Shown one piece after another: positions 34,739-45,077 of a DNA stretch of 64,000 nt. A program made the position numbers and the translations under genes. The notes beneath the pieces were generated by a model. It ran no database searches. It had not been told where the DNA came from and saw nothing but the letters and a program-made list of their open reading frames with translations. Each line of letters opens with the position of its first letter. Position 1 is the first letter of the stretch. Source of the DNA: Alphaproteobacteria bacterium (GTDB lineage Bacteria; Pseudomonadota; Alphaproteobacteria; Rhodobacterales; Rhodobacteraceae); the NCBI GenBank assembly GCA_030431485.1, contig JAUIIR010000002.1:62001-126000 (forward strand), read 5' to 3'.

Positions 34739-37266
34739 TGGCGCTAGGCACAGCGGCTCGTTTCGCCCGCCGGGAACTACGTGGCGGTCTGAAGGGCTTC
34801 CGCATCTTTCTCGCTTGTCTTGCTCTCGGCGTGGCCGCAATCGCGGGGGTCGGTTCAGTCCGGTCAGCAATTCAGTCAGGTCTTGAAGCACAAGGCTCGA
34901 TCCTGCTCGGTGGGGATGCGTCGGTAGAATTTACCTACCGCTTTGCCGAGCCCGAAGAACGCGCCTATCTGGAAAGCATTTCCACCAGCATCTCCGAGAT
35001 TACCGATTTCCGCTCCATGGTCGTCAAAGACCCTGACGGAGTTGCCGAACGCGCGCTCACACAGGTGAAATCAGTTGATGACGCCTACCCGCTGACAGGC
35101 GATGTTGTTCTTGAGCCGGCCATGACATTGGCAGAGGCGTTGGTCGGAACCCAGGCCCAGCCCGGCGCGGTTATGGCTCCTCTGCTTGCGGACCGGTTGG
35201 GTCTTCAGCCCGGTGACAGTTTTCGCCTTGGAACACAGGATTTCACGCTATCGGCAATCCTCATCAATGAACCTGACAGTTCAGCCTCTGGCTTCTCACT
35301 GGGCCCGCGCACCTTGGTGACAACCGACGCTCTGCGCGACGCCGGCCTCTTGCAACCCGGCACCCTCTACGAGACCGAGTACCGCTTGCTTCTGCCCGCA
35401 AACAGCGATCTCGATGCACTCGAAACTGCAACGGTACAGGCGTTCCCAAGCAGCGGCCTGCGCTGGCGGGATTCACGAAACGGCGCACCAGGCGTGGCAC
35501 GGTTCGTTGAACGCTTGGGCGCTTTCCTGATCCTTGTAGGTCTGTCTGGCCTTGCTGTGGGCGGTATTGGCGTGTCTGCCGCCGTCCGCGCCTATCTGGC
35601 CCGCAAGACCAGCGTGATCGCCACGCTTCGCACCCTAGGTGCCACCCGCGCCACGATCTTCCAGACCTACTTCCTCCAGATTGGCGTTCTGAGCCTGTTG
35701 GGCATCAGTATGGGCCTTGTCCTCGGAGCACTTGTGCCAATTCTATTTGGCCCGCTTATCAGCGCCTCGCTGCCCGTACCCGCGATCTTCACTATTCACC
35801 CAGCCCCGCTGATCGAAGCGGCGCTTTACGGGATCCTGACGGCGTTGGTATTCACCCTCTGGCCGCTGGCGCGGACCGAAGACATCCGTCCGGCAACGCT
35901 CTTTCGCGATGCACTCGATGGCGGCAAAGCACTTCCCGCGTGGCGCTATGTAATCGCGACGCTTGTCTTGCTGGGATTGTTGGTCGGTGTCGCCTCACTC
36001 TTTTCGGGCAGCCCGTTTCTGACGCTCTGGACAGCCGGAGGTCTGATCGGCGCGCTTGTTGTCCTCGTGGTCGCAGCCATTGCTATCCGCTGGATCGCGA
36101 AACGCTCCACCAAAGCCACACGGGGCCACCCTGTCTGGCGGTGGGCGCTAGCGTCTATCGGCGGTCCCCGTGATGCCGCAGCCCCCGTTGTGCTATCACT
36201 GGGCCTTGGCCTGTCCGTTTTGGCTGCCGTTGGTCAGATCGATGGAAACCTGCGCACTGCGATTGACCGCGACCTGCCCGACGTAGCGCCGGCCTATTTC
36301 TTCGTCGACATCCAACCCGATCAGATGCCGGATTACATGGATATCCTTGAAAACGATCCCGCAGTAGACCGGATAGACACCGCCCCGATGTTGAGGGGCG
36401 TCCTGAGCGAAATCAATGGACGTCCCGCACGCGAGGTGGCTGGTGATCATTGGGTCGTTACCGGCGACCGGGGGATAACATACGCGGCGCAGCCCGATGC
36501 AAACACCCGCATCGTGGCTGGCGAATGGTGGGACGCCGATCATGACGGCCCTGCGGAAGTGAGCTTTGCAATTGAAGAAGCCGAAGAAATGGGTCTTTCG
36601 CTGGGCGACACACTGACCGTCAATGTACTTGGCCGGGACATCACAGCAACGATCACGAGCTTTCGCGATGTGGACTTCTCGACCGCAGGTATGGGCTTTG
36701 TGATGACCCTGACACCGAATGCGCTACGCGGCGCACCGCACACATTTATCTCGACCGTCTACGCCCCAGCAAAGGACGAAGCCCGCATCCTGCGCGAACT
36801 CGCCACTGCCTTCCCGAACATCACGGCGATCAGTGTTCGCGATGCCATCGACCGCGTAAGCGTCCTTCTTGAAGGGATCGGTGCTGCCGTTCGCTGGGGC
36901 GCTGCGGCCACCCTGCTCACCGGGTTCCTTGTTCTGATCGGGGCAGCCGCAGCGGGGGAAGGCGCGCGCACTTACGAGGCCGCTGTCCTGAAAACACTGG
37001 GAGCCAGCCGCGCCCGTATCCTGCAAAGCTTTGCCTTACGGTCGGCGCTACTCGGCGGCGGCGCGGGAATCGTTGCTTTGGCGGCAGGCATCCTTGGCAG
37101 TTGGGCCGTTATGACCTTCATCATGGACAGCAGCTTTGCCGTGGTCTGGCCGTCTGCATTAGGCATAGTTGTCGGCGGCGTGTTTGCCACGCTTGTTGCT
37201 GGGCTGATCTTTGCCTGGCGTCCCCTGGCGGCGCGGCCTGCCCAAGTGCTCCGCGCGCGCGAATGA
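34738..37266 (+). CDS. FtsX-like permease, YbbP type
   Basis: 842 residues with ten predicted membrane spans. Layout: N-terminal span (about 24-42), a large periplasmic domain (50-250), three spans with the FtsX signature TLRTLGATRATIFQTYFLQ (about 297-315), a second periplasmic domain (about 500-690) and three C-terminal spans with LKTLGASRARIL. This duplicated layout matches YbbP/DUF3526-like ABC permeases partnered with YbbA and often linked to tesA. Its substrate is unknown. Confidence 0.9.
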   Translation: MALGTAARFARRELRGGLKGFRIFLACLALGVAAIAGVGSVRSAIQSGLEAQGSILLGGDASVEFTYRFAEPEERAYLESISTSISEITDFRSMVVKDPDGVAERALTQVKSVDDAYPLTGDVVLEPAMTLAEALVGTQAQPGAVMAPLLADRLGLQPGDSFRLGTQDFTLSAILINEPDSSASGFSLGPRTLVTTDALRDAGLLQPGTLYETEYRLLLPANSDLDALETATVQAFPSSGLRWRDSRNGAPGVARFVERLGAFLILVGLSGLAVGGIGVSAAVRAYLARKTSVIATLRTLGATRATIFQTYFLQIGVLSLLGISMGLVLGALVPILFGPLISASLPVPAIFTIHPAPLIEAALYGILTALVFTLWPLARTEDIRPATLFRDALDGGKALPAWRYVIATLVLLGLLVGVASLFSGSPFLTLWTAGGLIGALVVLVVAAIAIRWIAKRSTKATRGHPVWRWALASIGGPRDAAAPVVLSLGLGLSVLAAVGQIDGNLRTAIDRDLPDVAPAYFFVDIQPDQMPDYMDILENDPAVDRIDTAPMLRGVLSEINGRPAREVAGDHWVVTGDRGITYAAQPDANTRIVAGEWWDADHDGPAEVSFAIEEAEEMGLSLGDTLTVNVLGRDITATITSFRDVDFSTAGMGFVMTLTPNALRGAPHTFISTVYAPAKDEARILRELATAFPNITAISVRDAIDRVSVLLEGIGAAVRWGAAATLLTGFLVLIGAAAAGEGARTYEAAVLKTLGASRARILQSFALRSALLGGGAGIVALAAGILGSWAVMTFIMDSSFAVVWPSALGIVVGGVFATLVAGLIFAWRPLAARPAQVLRARE

Positions 37267-37364
37267 AAAGCCTTGGGAGCAAGCAAGGGCAATAAACCAC
37301 CTTGCCCTGACGCCGTTCCCTTGGCATGCCCCGGGCAACTTACCTTCCAGAACCGAGTCGCCCG

Positions 37365-38237
37365 ATGTCCGATAGCCTTCCGATGACGATCCCGGCCCCC
37401 CTGACGCCGGCACGACGTACGCAGATCATAAATCTCGTCCGCCGCGCCGCACGCGCTGAAATTCTGCCGCGTTTCCGGACGCTGAGCACCAATGACATTG
37501 ACCAGAAATCCGGTCCTATGGATGTGGTGACCGCCGCCGACAAAGAGGCGGAAAAGATGATTGCGCGGGGGTTGCTGGCCCTCTTCCCCAACGCCCATAT
37601 TGTCGGCGAAGAGTCAGTGACAGATGACAAGGTCGCTGGCCTAGCAGACGCTGAGATGGGGTTCACCATTGATCCTGTTGACGGCACCTGGAACTTTGCC
37701 CACGGTCTGGCGACCTTCGGCGTTATCTTATCCATGACCCGCTTTGGCGTTCCCGTGTTCGGTTTAATCTATGACCCCATCACAGACGAAGTACTGATCG
37801 CCGACGAAACCGGACCGGCGCAAGTCATCGCACCACGGCGCCCCGCACGCAGCGTCACCGTTTCCAAAGGCGGTCCGGTGGAAAGCCTCAGCGGCTTTGC
37901 TTCAGTCTACAACATTCCGGAAAACAAACGCGCTGAGTTGATTGGTCTGATGACCCGGTTCCAGAGGCTTTATTCACTGCGCTGCGCCGCACATGAATTT
38001 CGCATGGTCGCGCAAGGACATGTCGATTTTATCCTCTGTCCGAACCTCACACCTTGGGATCATGCAGCCGGATCGCTCATAGTGCGGCGTGCTGGTGGGC
38101 ATGTCGCGTGCCTTGACGGCTCGGAGTACCGGGCTCAGATGCGCGATGGCTATCTGCTCTGCGCGTCAGACGCAGCAACCTGGGGGCGCGTCCGGGACGC
38201 AATGTCATTCCTGCTGGAAGATCAGCCCAAGGGCTGA
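37365..38237 (+). CDS. Inositol monophosphatase family phosphatase
   Basis: 290 residues from the ATG at 37365. Metal-binding motifs are present: VTAADKEAE, GEES, DPVDGTWNFAHG (usually DPIDGT.NF) and PWDHAAGSLIVRRAGG. Members hydrolyse sugar phosphates, histidinol phosphate or 3'-phosphoadenosine phosphates; the specific substrate cannot be told from these motifs. The gene stands between the YbbP-like permease and a convergent SDR-like gene. Confidence 0.88.
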   Translation: MSDSLPMTIPAPLTPARRTQIINLVRRAARAEILPRFRTLSTNDIDQKSGPMDVVTAADKEAEKMIARGLLALFPNAHIVGEESVTDDKVAGLADAEMGFTIDPVDGTWNFAHGLATFGVILSMTRFGVPVFGLIYDPITDEVLIADETGPAQVIAPRRPARSVTVSKGGPVESLSGFASVYNIPENKRAELIGLMTRFQRLYSLRCAAHEFRMVAQGHVDFILCPNLTPWDHAAGSLIVRRAGGHVACLDGSEYRAQMRDGYLLCASDAATWGRVRDAMSFLLEDQPKG

Positions 38238-38242
38238 CTTGT

Positions 38243-38884
38243 CTACCGCGACAGCACAACATCAGCGCGGACGTCCAGGCCCCGCTCGACTGCGTCAATC
38301 AAGTAGTGCGCCACGCTTGCCCGAGAAATCAGCCCGTTGCGCCATGTCTTCGGATCACGCAGAACCTTGTAATCGTCGGTTCTTACCCCCGTCGTCAGGA
38401 TCACTGGCCGAACAATAGTCCACTCCAGTTGTGACGCCTCAATCAGAGCCTCTTGGCGATCTTTATCCGCATACGGCTTGCCAAGGATGGCACGATGCCC
38501 GGTACGCTCAACCCAACTCATTGAGGCCTTGCTACGCCCGGCACCAAACCCGGTCACCGCGACAAGCCGCGTTTGCGCCATACCGGACATGGCGTCGATC
38601 AACACACGAGTGGTTTGAGAAAAGAGCGTCTCTTCCTCCCACAGCATGGCCAGCCGTTCCGTGATGCCGAGCGCGTAGATCACGGCAGACACACCCTGCA
38701 CTGCGCGCGCCACGTCCGCCCCAGAGGTGGCGTCCCCTTTGAAGGGTTCGACCATATCAGTCGCTTCAAGCGTGTCCGCACTTCGACCGAAGGCACGGAC
38801 AGACAGCCCGCGACGCACGGCCTCGTCCAAAGCGCAGCGCCCGATTCCGGACGTGGCTCCCATGATCAGGATTGGCTGGCTCAA
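38243..38884 (-). CDS. NAD(P)-binding Rossmann protein (atypical SDR/NmrA-like)
   Basis: 213 residues with an N-terminal nucleotide-binding motif MGATSGIGR (residues 9-17) and the VVSAVIYALG-type fourth strand (GVSAVIYALGI). WTIVRPVILTTG near 155 is typical of NmrA-like/atypical short-chain dehydrogenases, which often lack the YxxxK pair. It might reduce a small molecule or sense redox state. Its start overlaps the small upstream gene by 4 bp. Confidence 0.82.
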   Translation of the reverse strand: MSQPILIMGATSGIGRCALDEAVRRGLSVRAFGRSADTLEATDMVEPFKGDATSGADVARAVQGVSAVIYALGITERLAMLWEEETLFSQTTRVLIDAMSGMAQTRLVAVTGFGAGRSKASMSWVERTGHRAILGKPYADKDRQEALIEASQLEWTIVRPVILTTGVRTDDYKVLRDPKTWRNGLISRASVAHYLIDAVERGLDVRADVVLSR

Positions 38885-39063
38885 TTCTGCAGATCCTCAA
38901 AATGTGCGGTATAACGCCGATGCTGCGACCGGTCGCACTTGAGCGCGAGGTTTCCGCGATAGGGTGACACCGTGACAACGGGAATGGCGCGTTGCTCATC
39001 GGGCAAAGTCTTGCTTCTGATGCCATGCATCCAACGTCTCAGCTTCCGCAGTATATGTTTCAT
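38881..39063 (-). CDS. Small basic protein of unknown function
   Basis: 60 residues from the ATG at 39063 (CAGGAAT upstream). It is rich in Arg, Lys and His (MKHILRKLRRWMHGIRSK at the start) and overlaps the SDR-like gene by ATGA, which supports real translation. No domain is recognised. A longer start at 39138 is possible but has a weaker ribosome binding site. Confidence 0.5.
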   Translation of the reverse strand: MKHILRKLRRWMHGIRSKTLPDEQRAIPVVTVSPYRGNLALKCDRSQHRRYTAHFEDLQN

Positions 39064-39189
39064 ATTCCTGAAACGTAGTGCGGCTGGATTGGTTGCAACG
39101 CCTTTGACTAAATTTTCAGCTGAACTTGTCCAGAGCACAACAGGCCAGGCAAAGACCCGGCCTGTCGCAATATCGAAACTCTCAGACGC

Positions 39190-42033
39190 TTACTCTGCTG
39201 CCTCAGCGTAGTCTTCCATCGGAGGGCAAGTGCAGATCAGATGCCGATCCCCATACGCGTTATCAACACGGTTGACGGGCGGCCAGTATTTGTCCACCCG
39301 GAACGCGCCTGGCGGGAAACAGCCCTGTTCGCGGCTGTAGGGCCGATCCCATTCGCGCACCAAGTCCTCCATCGTGTGCGGAGCCAATTTGAGCGGGTTT
39401 ACATCCCTGTCGATCCGACCCTCCTCAATGTCCCGGATTTCCTGCCGGATCGCGAGCATAGCATCGCAAAACCTATCCAGCTCTGCTTTGGTCTCGGACT
39501 CGGTCGGCTCCACCATCAGCGTCCCCGCGACAGGCCAGCTCATCGTTGGCGCATGGAAACCAGCATCCATCAAGCGCTTGGCAATGTCCTCAACCGTCAC
39601 ACCCGCTGATTTCTCGAAAGGCCGCACGTCCAGAATGCATTCATGCGCGACACGCCCCTTTTCGCCGCGGTAAAGAACATCATACGCCCCTTCAAGACGC
39701 GTTGCGATGTAGTTGGCGTTCAGGATCGCAACTCGCGTCGCCTGGGTGAGTCCTTCTCCCCCCATCATCAGGCAGTACGCCCAGGATATGGGCAACAACG
39801 AGGGCGACCCGTAGGGAGCCGCACTCACAGCGCCTTCGCCCGTCAACGGATGTCCGGGCAGATGCGGAATCAGATGCGCTTTGACACCAATCGGCCCCAT
39901 ACCGGGTCCACCACCACCATGCGGGATGCAAAAGGTCTTGTGCAGGTTGAGGTGACTGACATCGCCCCCAAGATCGCCAGGCCGCGACAAACCGACCATC
40001 GCGTTCATGTTCGCCCCGTCAATGTAAACCTGCCCGCCATGCTCATGAGTGATCGCGCAGACATCCTTGACCGTGCCCTCAAAGACGCCGTGGGTTGATG
40101 GGTAGGTGATCATCGTCCCGGCAAGGTTCTCGGAATGCTGTTCTGCCTTGGCCCGGAAATCGTCAAGGTCGATGGAGCCGTTCTCGCCACATTTCACCGG
40201 CACCACTTTCCAGCCGACCATCTGGGCCGAGGCCGGGTTTGTCCCATGGGCGTTCACCGGGATCAGACAAATGTTGCGATGCCCTTCTCCATTCGCCCGG
40301 TGGTAACCGGCAATGGCCAAAAGCCCCGCATATTCGCCCTGAGCCCCCGAATTGGGCTGCATCGAAATCGCGTTATAGCCCGTGATTGTACACAGTTTTG
40401 AATTCAGGACGGCGATCAGGTTGTGATAACCGCGCACCTGATCATCGGGCACATAGGGATGAATATCCGCAAATTCCCGCCAGCTGACCGGCATCATTTC
40501 GGCTGCCGAGTTCAGTTTCATCGTGCACGAGCCAAGCGGGATCATCGCCCGATCAAGCGCCAGATCGCGGTCCGCCAGACGGCGCATATAGCGCATCATC
40601 TCGGTCTCAGCCCGGTTCATGTGGAACACATCGTGCTGCAGATAATCGGACGTGCGCAAAAGCGCATCGGGAAGGCGATATTCCGGCGTCAGATCATCGT
40701 CTTTCTGCACAAGACCAAATGCGCGCCACACCGCCTCGATCGTCGCAGGACGGGACTTTTCATCCATCGAGATACCGATCTTGGTCGTGCCGACCGGACG
40801 CAGGTTCAGCCCTTCGCGGACCGCTGCCTGCAAAACGCCGCGCTGCAAAAGTCCCACATCCACGGTAATCGTATCGAAAAACGCTGTTGGCTCGACCTTG
40901 AACCCAGCCGCTTCAAGCCCTTTCGCAAGGCGTACGGTCTTGCGATGGATGCGCTGCGCAATAGCCCGCAAGCCTTTCGGCCCGTGAAACACCGCGTAGA
41001 ACCCGGCCATCACCGCCAGAAGCGCCTGCGCTGTACAGACATTCGACGTCGCTTTTTCGCGGCGGATATGCTGTTCACGGGTCTGCAATGCAAGGCGGTA
41101 AGCCTTGTTGCCGTGACTGTCGATAGAAATGCCCACGATCCGTCCCGGCATCGCGCGCTTATAGGCATCTTTGGTGGCCATATAGGCGGCGTGAGGACCA
41201 CCGTAACCCAGCGGAATCCCGAACCGCTGGGTCGAGCCGATCGCGATATCTGCGTTCATCGCCCCCGGCTCTTTCAAAAGGCACAGCGCCATCGGATCCG
41301 CCGACATGACGGCAATCGCCTTGGCCTCATGCAGCCGCGCGATGTCCTCGGTGAAATCTCGCAAATGCCCGTAGGTGCCGGGATACTGGAATATCGCACC
41401 GAACACCGACTCGGGGTCCATGTCCGCAACATCGCCAACCACCACCTCGATACCCAGCGGCGCTGCGCGCGTCTTCATCACCGCAATGTTTTGCGGATGA
41501 CAGTTTTCGTCGACGAAAAACGCATTGGCTTTCGATTTCGCGACCCGCTGCGCCATCGTCATCGCTTCGGCACAGGCGGTCGCCTCATCCAACAAAGACG
41601 CATTGGCGATTTCCAGACCGGTCAGGTCGCTGATCATGGTCTGGTAGTTCAACAGCGCCTCAAGACGGCCTTGGCTGATTTCAGGCTGATATGGCGTGTA
41701 AGCCGTGTACCAGGCCGGGTTTTCGAAAATATTGCGCTGAATGGCAGGCGGGGTGACTGTGTCATAGTAGCCCATACCGATCAGTGATGTCATAACCGTG
41801 TTCTGGGACGCCACCTGTCGCATATGGTATAGCAATTCCCGCTCGGACAGCGCTTTGCCAAAATCCAGCGCAGTTTCCTGCCGGATTGCTTCAGGAACGG
41901 TCTGCGAAATCAGCTCTTCAAGCTCGGACACACCCACCGTCGCCAACATGTCGGCCATCTCTGCGGGGGACGGACCGATGTGGCGCCGGTTGGCAAAATC
42001 ATACGGAAGATAGTCTATGGCGTCATAACCCAT
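39190..42033 (-). CDS. gcvP: Glycine dehydrogenase (decarboxylating), P protein
   Basis: 947 residues, full length for the single-chain P protein. RRHIGPS near the N terminus, the PLP lysine in [16 protein letters not shown] (about residue 700) and the HGTNPASA motif are diagnostic. It decarboxylates glycine and transfers the aminomethyl group to the lipoyl arm of GcvH. It is the last gene of gcvT-gcvH-gcvP, 130 bp after gcvH, with a hairpin in between. Confidence 0.97.
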   Translation of the reverse strand: MGYDAIDYLPYDFANRRHIGPSPAEMADMLATVGVSELEELISQTVPEAIRQETALDFGKALSERELLYHMRQVASQNTVMTSLIGMGYYDTVTPPAIQRNIFENPAWYTAYTPYQPEISQGRLEALLNYQTMISDLTGLEIANASLLDEATACAEAMTMAQRVAKSKANAFFVDENCHPQNIAVMKTRAAPLGIEVVVGDVADMDPESVFGAIFQYPGTYGHLRDFTEDIARLHEAKAIAVMSADPMALCLLKEPGAMNADIAIGSTQRFGIPLGYGGPHAAYMATKDAYKRAMPGRIVGISIDSHGNKAYRLALQTREQHIRREKATSNVCTAQALLAVMAGFYAVFHGPKGLRAIAQRIHRKTVRLAKGLEAAGFKVEPTAFFDTITVDVGLLQRGVLQAAVREGLNLRPVGTTKIGISMDEKSRPATIEAVWRAFGLVQKDDDLTPEYRLPDALLRTSDYLQHDVFHMNRAETEMMRYMRRLADRDLALDRAMIPLGSCTMKLNSAAEMMPVSWREFADIHPYVPDDQVRGYHNLIAVLNSKLCTITGYNAISMQPNSGAQGEYAGLLAIAGYHRANGEGHRNICLIPVNAHGTNPASAQMVGWKVVPVKCGENGSIDLDDFRAKAEQHSENLAGTMITYPSTHGVFEGTVKDVCAITHEHGGQVYIDGANMNAMVGLSRPGDLGGDVSHLNLHKTFCIPHGGGGPGMGPIGVKAHLIPHLPGHPLTGEGAVSAAPYGSPSLLPISWAYCLMMGGEGLTQATRVAILNANYIATRLEGAYDVLYRGEKGRVAHECILDVRPFEKSAGVTVEDIAKRLMDAGFHAPTMSWPVAGTLMVEPTESETKAELDRFCDAMLAIRQEIRDIEEGRIDRDVNPLKLAPHTMEDLVREWDRPYSREQGCFPPGAFRVDKYWPPVNRVDNAYGDRHLICTCPPMEDYAEAAE

Positions 42034-42137
42034 ATCGTGCTCCTTGCGGTCCGGAACGGCTCAGCGTCCCCTGCTTCTTCTTTTTCCAAATATGCATCTG
42101 CGACGACAGCCAGAGGCTGCTCAGTCGAGGCAAAGCA

Positions 42138-42158
42138 AAGGGCGGGCACCCCGCCCTT
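42138..42158 (-). terminator. Intercistronic hairpin between gcvH and gcvP
   Basis: AAGGGCGGG (42138-42146) and CCCGCCCTT (42150-42158) form a perfect 9-bp stem with a 3-nt loop. On the minus strand it is followed by TGCTTTG, a weak T-rich tail. It could partially terminate transcription or protect the gcvT-gcvH message, lowering gcvP output or setting subunit ratios. Confidence 0.6.
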
Positions 42159-42165
42159 GGCGGGA

Positions 42166-42525
42166 TCAGCCGATGTACTTCTTGTAGGCGGCTTCATCCA
42201 TCATATCGTCCAAAGCAGACAGGTCCTCGATCTTCATCTTGAAGAACCAGGCATCGCCCTCCGGATCTTCGTTGACCTTGCCCGGCTCATCGACAAGTGC
42301 CTCGTTCACTTCGGTGATCTCACCGTCCAGCGGCGCAAGAATATCCGAGGCGGCCTTTACCGACTCGATCACGACGACCTCGTCATCCTTGCTGACGGTT
42401 GCCCCTTCGTCCGGCAGCTCGATGAACACCACATCGCCCAGCTGCTCGGCAGCATGTGCGGTGATGCCAACGACCACCTCGTCGCCCTCGACGCGCAACC
42501 ATTCATGTTCTTCAGTGTACTTCAT
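42166..42525 (-). CDS. gcvH: Glycine cleavage system H protein
   Basis: 119 residues from the ATG at 42525 (start [11 protein letters not shown]). The lipoylation site is the Lys in [12 protein letters not shown]. It shuttles the aminomethyl intermediate between the P, T and L proteins. It lies 19 bp downstream of gcvT. The 20 additional residues in the ORF track are an upstream in-frame extension that overlaps the gcvT end. Confidence 0.97.
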   Translation of the reverse strand: MKYTEEHEWLRVEGDEVVVGITAHAAEQLGDVVFIELPDEGATVSKDDEVVVIESVKAASDILAPLDGEITEVNEALVDEPGKVNEDPEGDAWFFKMKIEDLSALDDMMDEAAYKKYIG

Positions 42526-42544
42526 GATGTCCCTCTTGGAGTGA

Positions 42545-43669
42545 TTATCGTTTAAAACCTGCCGCGACGAAGGGCAGCGATGCAACTGTTACCGGCAGCC
42601 GCTTTCCACGAACCTCGCCGAACAGCGCAGTTCCCACCTGGGAATGGGCGGTCTCGACATATCCCATCGCGACCGGTCCATTGACACTTGGTCCGAACCC
42701 ACCCGAGGTCACTGTGCCAACAGGATCGGTAGCAGCTTCTGTGGCAAACAACGCCGTGCCTTCCCGCATCGGCGCGCGACCGTCGGGTTTCAGACCGACC
42801 CGCTGCCGGGAGACGCCTTTAGCAAGCTCGCTCAGGATGCGATCTGCGCCCGGAAAACCGCCTTCGCGCGCTCCCGAGGACCGCCGGGCTTTCTGAATAC
42901 CCCATGTCAGACCGGCCTCAACCGGCGACGTTGTGTCGTCGATGTCATGCCCGTAAAGGCACAGGCCCGCCTCAAGCCGCAGGGAATCCCGCGCACCAAG
43001 CCCAATTGCTTCCACATCGTCATGCTCCAGGAGAGCCCGGGCCAAATCTGCGGCTGCCGCCACAGGCACGGATATCTCGTATCCGTCTTCGCCGGTATAG
43101 CCTGATCGGGACACCCAGCATTCCGCACCGGCGATCGGCACAGTGGCAACATCCATGAACCGCATCTCGGATACCATCGGATGATGCTCGGCCAACACTG
43201 CCTCGGCTTTGGGTCCCTGCAATGCCAAAAGTGCACGGTTTTCCAACAGCTTGACCGTTACCTCCGGTTCCAGATCTTCACGCATCCGGGCCACATCGGC
43301 CTCCTTGCAGGCCGCGTTCACCACAACGAAGAGGTGATCACCCCGGTTGGCAAACATCAGATCGTCTTCAATCCCGCCGGCAGCGTTGGTGAAGAACCCA
43401 TAACGTTGCCGACCCTCGCCCAGACCCAGCACGTCCTGCGGGATCAACCGCTCCAGCGCGGCTTTCGCGACATCAGGGTTCTCAGACCGCAGGATGACCT
43501 GACCCATATGGCTAACATCGAAAAGCCCGGCCGCTTCCCGGCAGTGCAGGTGCTCTTTCATTACACCTAGGCTGTATTGGACGGGCATTTCGTAGCCCGC
43601 AAACGGCACCATCTTTGCGCCAAGCGCGACGTGCAGATCGTAGAGCGGAGTGCGTTTCAAATCGCTCAC
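42545..43669 (-). CDS. gcvT: Aminomethyltransferase, T protein
   Basis: 374 residues from a GTG at 43669 (AGGGATGCC upstream), which gives the family start [13 protein letters not shown]. Motifs include [19 protein letters not shown], and [13 protein letters not shown] with [17 protein letters not shown]. It releases ammonia and passes the one-carbon unit to tetrahydrofolate. It is the first gene after the tandem glycine riboswitch, which should switch the whole operon on when glycine is high. Confidence 0.96.
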   Translation of the reverse strand: MSDLKRTPLYDLHVALGAKMVPFAGYEMPVQYSLGVMKEHLHCREAAGLFDVSHMGQVILRSENPDVAKAALERLIPQDVLGLGEGRQRYGFFTNAAGGIEDDLMFANRGDHLFVVVNAACKEADVARMREDLEPEVTVKLLENRALLALQGPKAEAVLAEHHPMVSEMRFMDVATVPIAGAECWVSRSGYTGEDGYEISVPVAAAADLARALLEHDDVEAIGLGARDSLRLEAGLCLYGHDIDDTTSPVEAGLTWGIQKARRSSGAREGGFPGADRILSELAKGVSRQRVGLKPDGRAPMREGTALFATEAATDPVGTVTSGGFGPSVNGPVAMGYVETAHSQVGTALFGEVRGKRLPVTVASLPFVAAGFKR

Positions 43670-43751
43670 GCGGCATCCCTTCAGTTTCGACCGGATGCTT
43701 GTGTAAGACAACCGGCATATTCCAAGCCACGCAACTGCGCGTCTGTCCTAT

Positions 43752-43906
43752 GCCCCCTCTGTCCTTTCGCCTGAGATCGTTATCCCTTCGGCGCTCCGGG
43801 TCATGCCCGGAATCTCTCCAGAGTTTATGTCCGCGACGGTCCTTCGGCCTGAGAGTTTCCGGGGGCGGTTGCTCCTTCGGCACCGGCGAACCGGTTCTCC
43901 CATCGT
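43752..43906 (-). promoter_or_regulatory. Tandem glycine riboswitch
   Basis: On the minus strand two glycine aptamers run head to tail. The first (about 43904-43830) contains GCCGAAGGAGCAA and CTCTCAGG-CCGAAGGACC. The second (about 43828-43752) contains GGAGAGA, GCCGAAGGGATAA and ATCTCAGGCGAAAGGACAGAG. These are the conserved glycine-riboswitch cores. The switch ends about 80 nt before the gcvT GTG. The plus-strand sequence shows the complementary CCTTTCGCCTGAGA and CCTTCGGCCTGAGAG signatures. Confidence 0.95.
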
Positions 43907-43949
43907 GGATGTATGCAGTGGTAGACCGAATCTTTCTCGGTCTCAAGTC

Positions 43950-44420
43950 TCAATCTGCGAGAGCCGCCTCGCGCGCCGCGCAGCCACGCTCTGGGTTCAG
44001 AATATCCAAAAGATCGGCATTGGTGCAAACAAGTGCATCCAGCGTGATTGGATCAAGCGATTGGTAAAACGCTTCGACCGCATCGGTCAGAGCCGTTCGC
44101 AAACGGCACGCCTCGGTTAAAGGGCAGGTGTTGTCCACGTCGGCAAAGCATTCAGCCAATGGCACCGGAGCCTCCAGCACGCGGAAAACGTCACCAATAT
44201 TGATCTGGTCCGCAGGCCGCCCCAAAGACAGCCCGCCATTGCGGCCACGTTGAGTGTGCAGGAACCCAAGCTGTGCAAGTTGGTTGATCACTTGCGCCAA
44301 ATGGTTTTCAGAGGCGTTGCAGCGTTCGGCGATTTCCGTCTTGGTCACGAGACGCCCGGTGTTTGCCGCGCAGAACATGAGGACACGCATCGCGATATTG
44401 GTACGTTTTGTGACACGCAC
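43950..44420 (-). CDS. Rrf2 family regulator, NsrR-like Fe-S sensor
   Basis: 156 residues. An N-terminal winged helix (VTKTEIAERCNASENHLAQVINQLAQLGFL, RGRNGGLSLGRPADQI) is followed by three cysteines in C-x7-C-x5-C (CFADVDNTCPLTEAC), the spacing of NsrR-type [Fe-S] nitric-oxide sensors. It is transcribed toward the gcv riboswitch and divergently from a cyclotransferase-like gene. A perfect FNR-type box lies 58 bp upstream, which fits oxygen/NO control. IscR-like function is less likely given the spacing. Confidence 0.82.
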   Translation of the reverse strand: MRVTKRTNIAMRVLMFCAANTGRLVTKTEIAERCNASENHLAQVINQLAQLGFLHTQRGRNGGLSLGRPADQINIGDVFRVLEAPVPLAECFADVDNTCPLTEACRLRTALTDAVEAFYQSLDPITLDALVCTNADLLDILNPERGCAAREAALAD

Positions 44421-44477
44421 GGCAGTTATCCTTATCAGATCAGTTGGCCAAACCTAGCGGTTCATGCAAAGTTGTCT

Positions 44478-44491
44478 TTGATATACATCAA
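44478..44491. promoter_or_regulatory. FNR/Dnr-type box
   Basis: TTGATATACATCAA is an exact match to the TTGAT-N4-ATCAA consensus of FNR, Dnr and FixK proteins. It lies between the NsrR-like gene (start 44420) and the divergent gene starting at 44514, 22 bp upstream of the latter, so it could repress that gene and/or activate the regulator under low oxygen or nitric oxide. Confidence 0.7.
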
Positions 44492-44513
44492 CCATCCCAG
44501 AGCAGATAGTCCC

Positions 44514-45077
44514 GTGAAGCACCCCCACTTTTTTGGTTACGGATCGCTGGTCAACCGCAACACGCATGACTTCACGCCCCTCCACGAGTCCCGGATAACC
44601 GGGTGGCGGCGCATCTGGCAGCGCGCTCCGAACCGGCCGGCTGCGTTCCTTTCGGTGATCGCGGATACAGCCTCAGACATTGAAGGCGTAATCGCACCTG
44701 TTCCCAATGACGACTGGGCGGCGCTTGACGCCAGGGAGTTTTCCTACGCGCGGCTTGCCGTAACCGACGCGGTGAGCCACGCAGCAGACAATGTGCGAGA
44801 CATCTCAATCTATGCCATCCCACCCAACAGCGCAGCTCCACCGGATGCCGATCATCCCATTCTCCTAAGTTATGTTGATGCTGTCCTGCAGGGCTATCTG
44901 CGGGAATTTGGTCATGCTGGCGCCGAACGCTTTGTCGCGACCACCGAGGGGTGGAACACACCGATCCGCAACGACCGGGATGCCCCGATCTACCCGCGGG
45001 CACAACGGCTCTCGAAAGAGGAGCTTGCATTCGTGGATGACATCTTGCTGGCAGCACGTGCCAAAGTGTTTGCCTGA
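44514..45077 (+). CDS. Gamma-glutamylcyclotransferase-like protein
   Basis: 187 residues from a GTG at 44514 (VKHPHFFGYGSLVNR). FGYGSLVN at the start is the phosphate-binding-like loop of the GGCT fold; the later EGWNTPIRNDRDAPIYPR segment is a Roseobacter-type C-terminal extension. Related enzymes form 5-oxoproline from gamma-glutamyl peptides. The ORF-track start at 44250 lies within the Rrf2 gene region on the other strand and is rejected. Its TGA overlaps the next ATG (TGATG). Confidence 0.75.
   Translation: MKHPHFFGYGSLVNRNTHDFTPLHESRITGWRRIWQRAPNRPAAFLSVIADTASDIEGVIAPVPNDDWAALDAREFSYARLAVTDAVSHAADNVRDISIYAIPPNSAAPPDADHPILLSYVDAVLQGYLREFGHAGAERFVATTEGWNTPIRNDRDAPIYPRAQRLSKEELAFVDDILLAARAKVFA

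Noticed and set aside
40423-41787. 454-codon plus-strand ORF opposite gcvP
   Set aside because: Complete antisense shadow of a highly conserved gene; His/Arg-rich translation typical of reverse-strand GC-rich frames.
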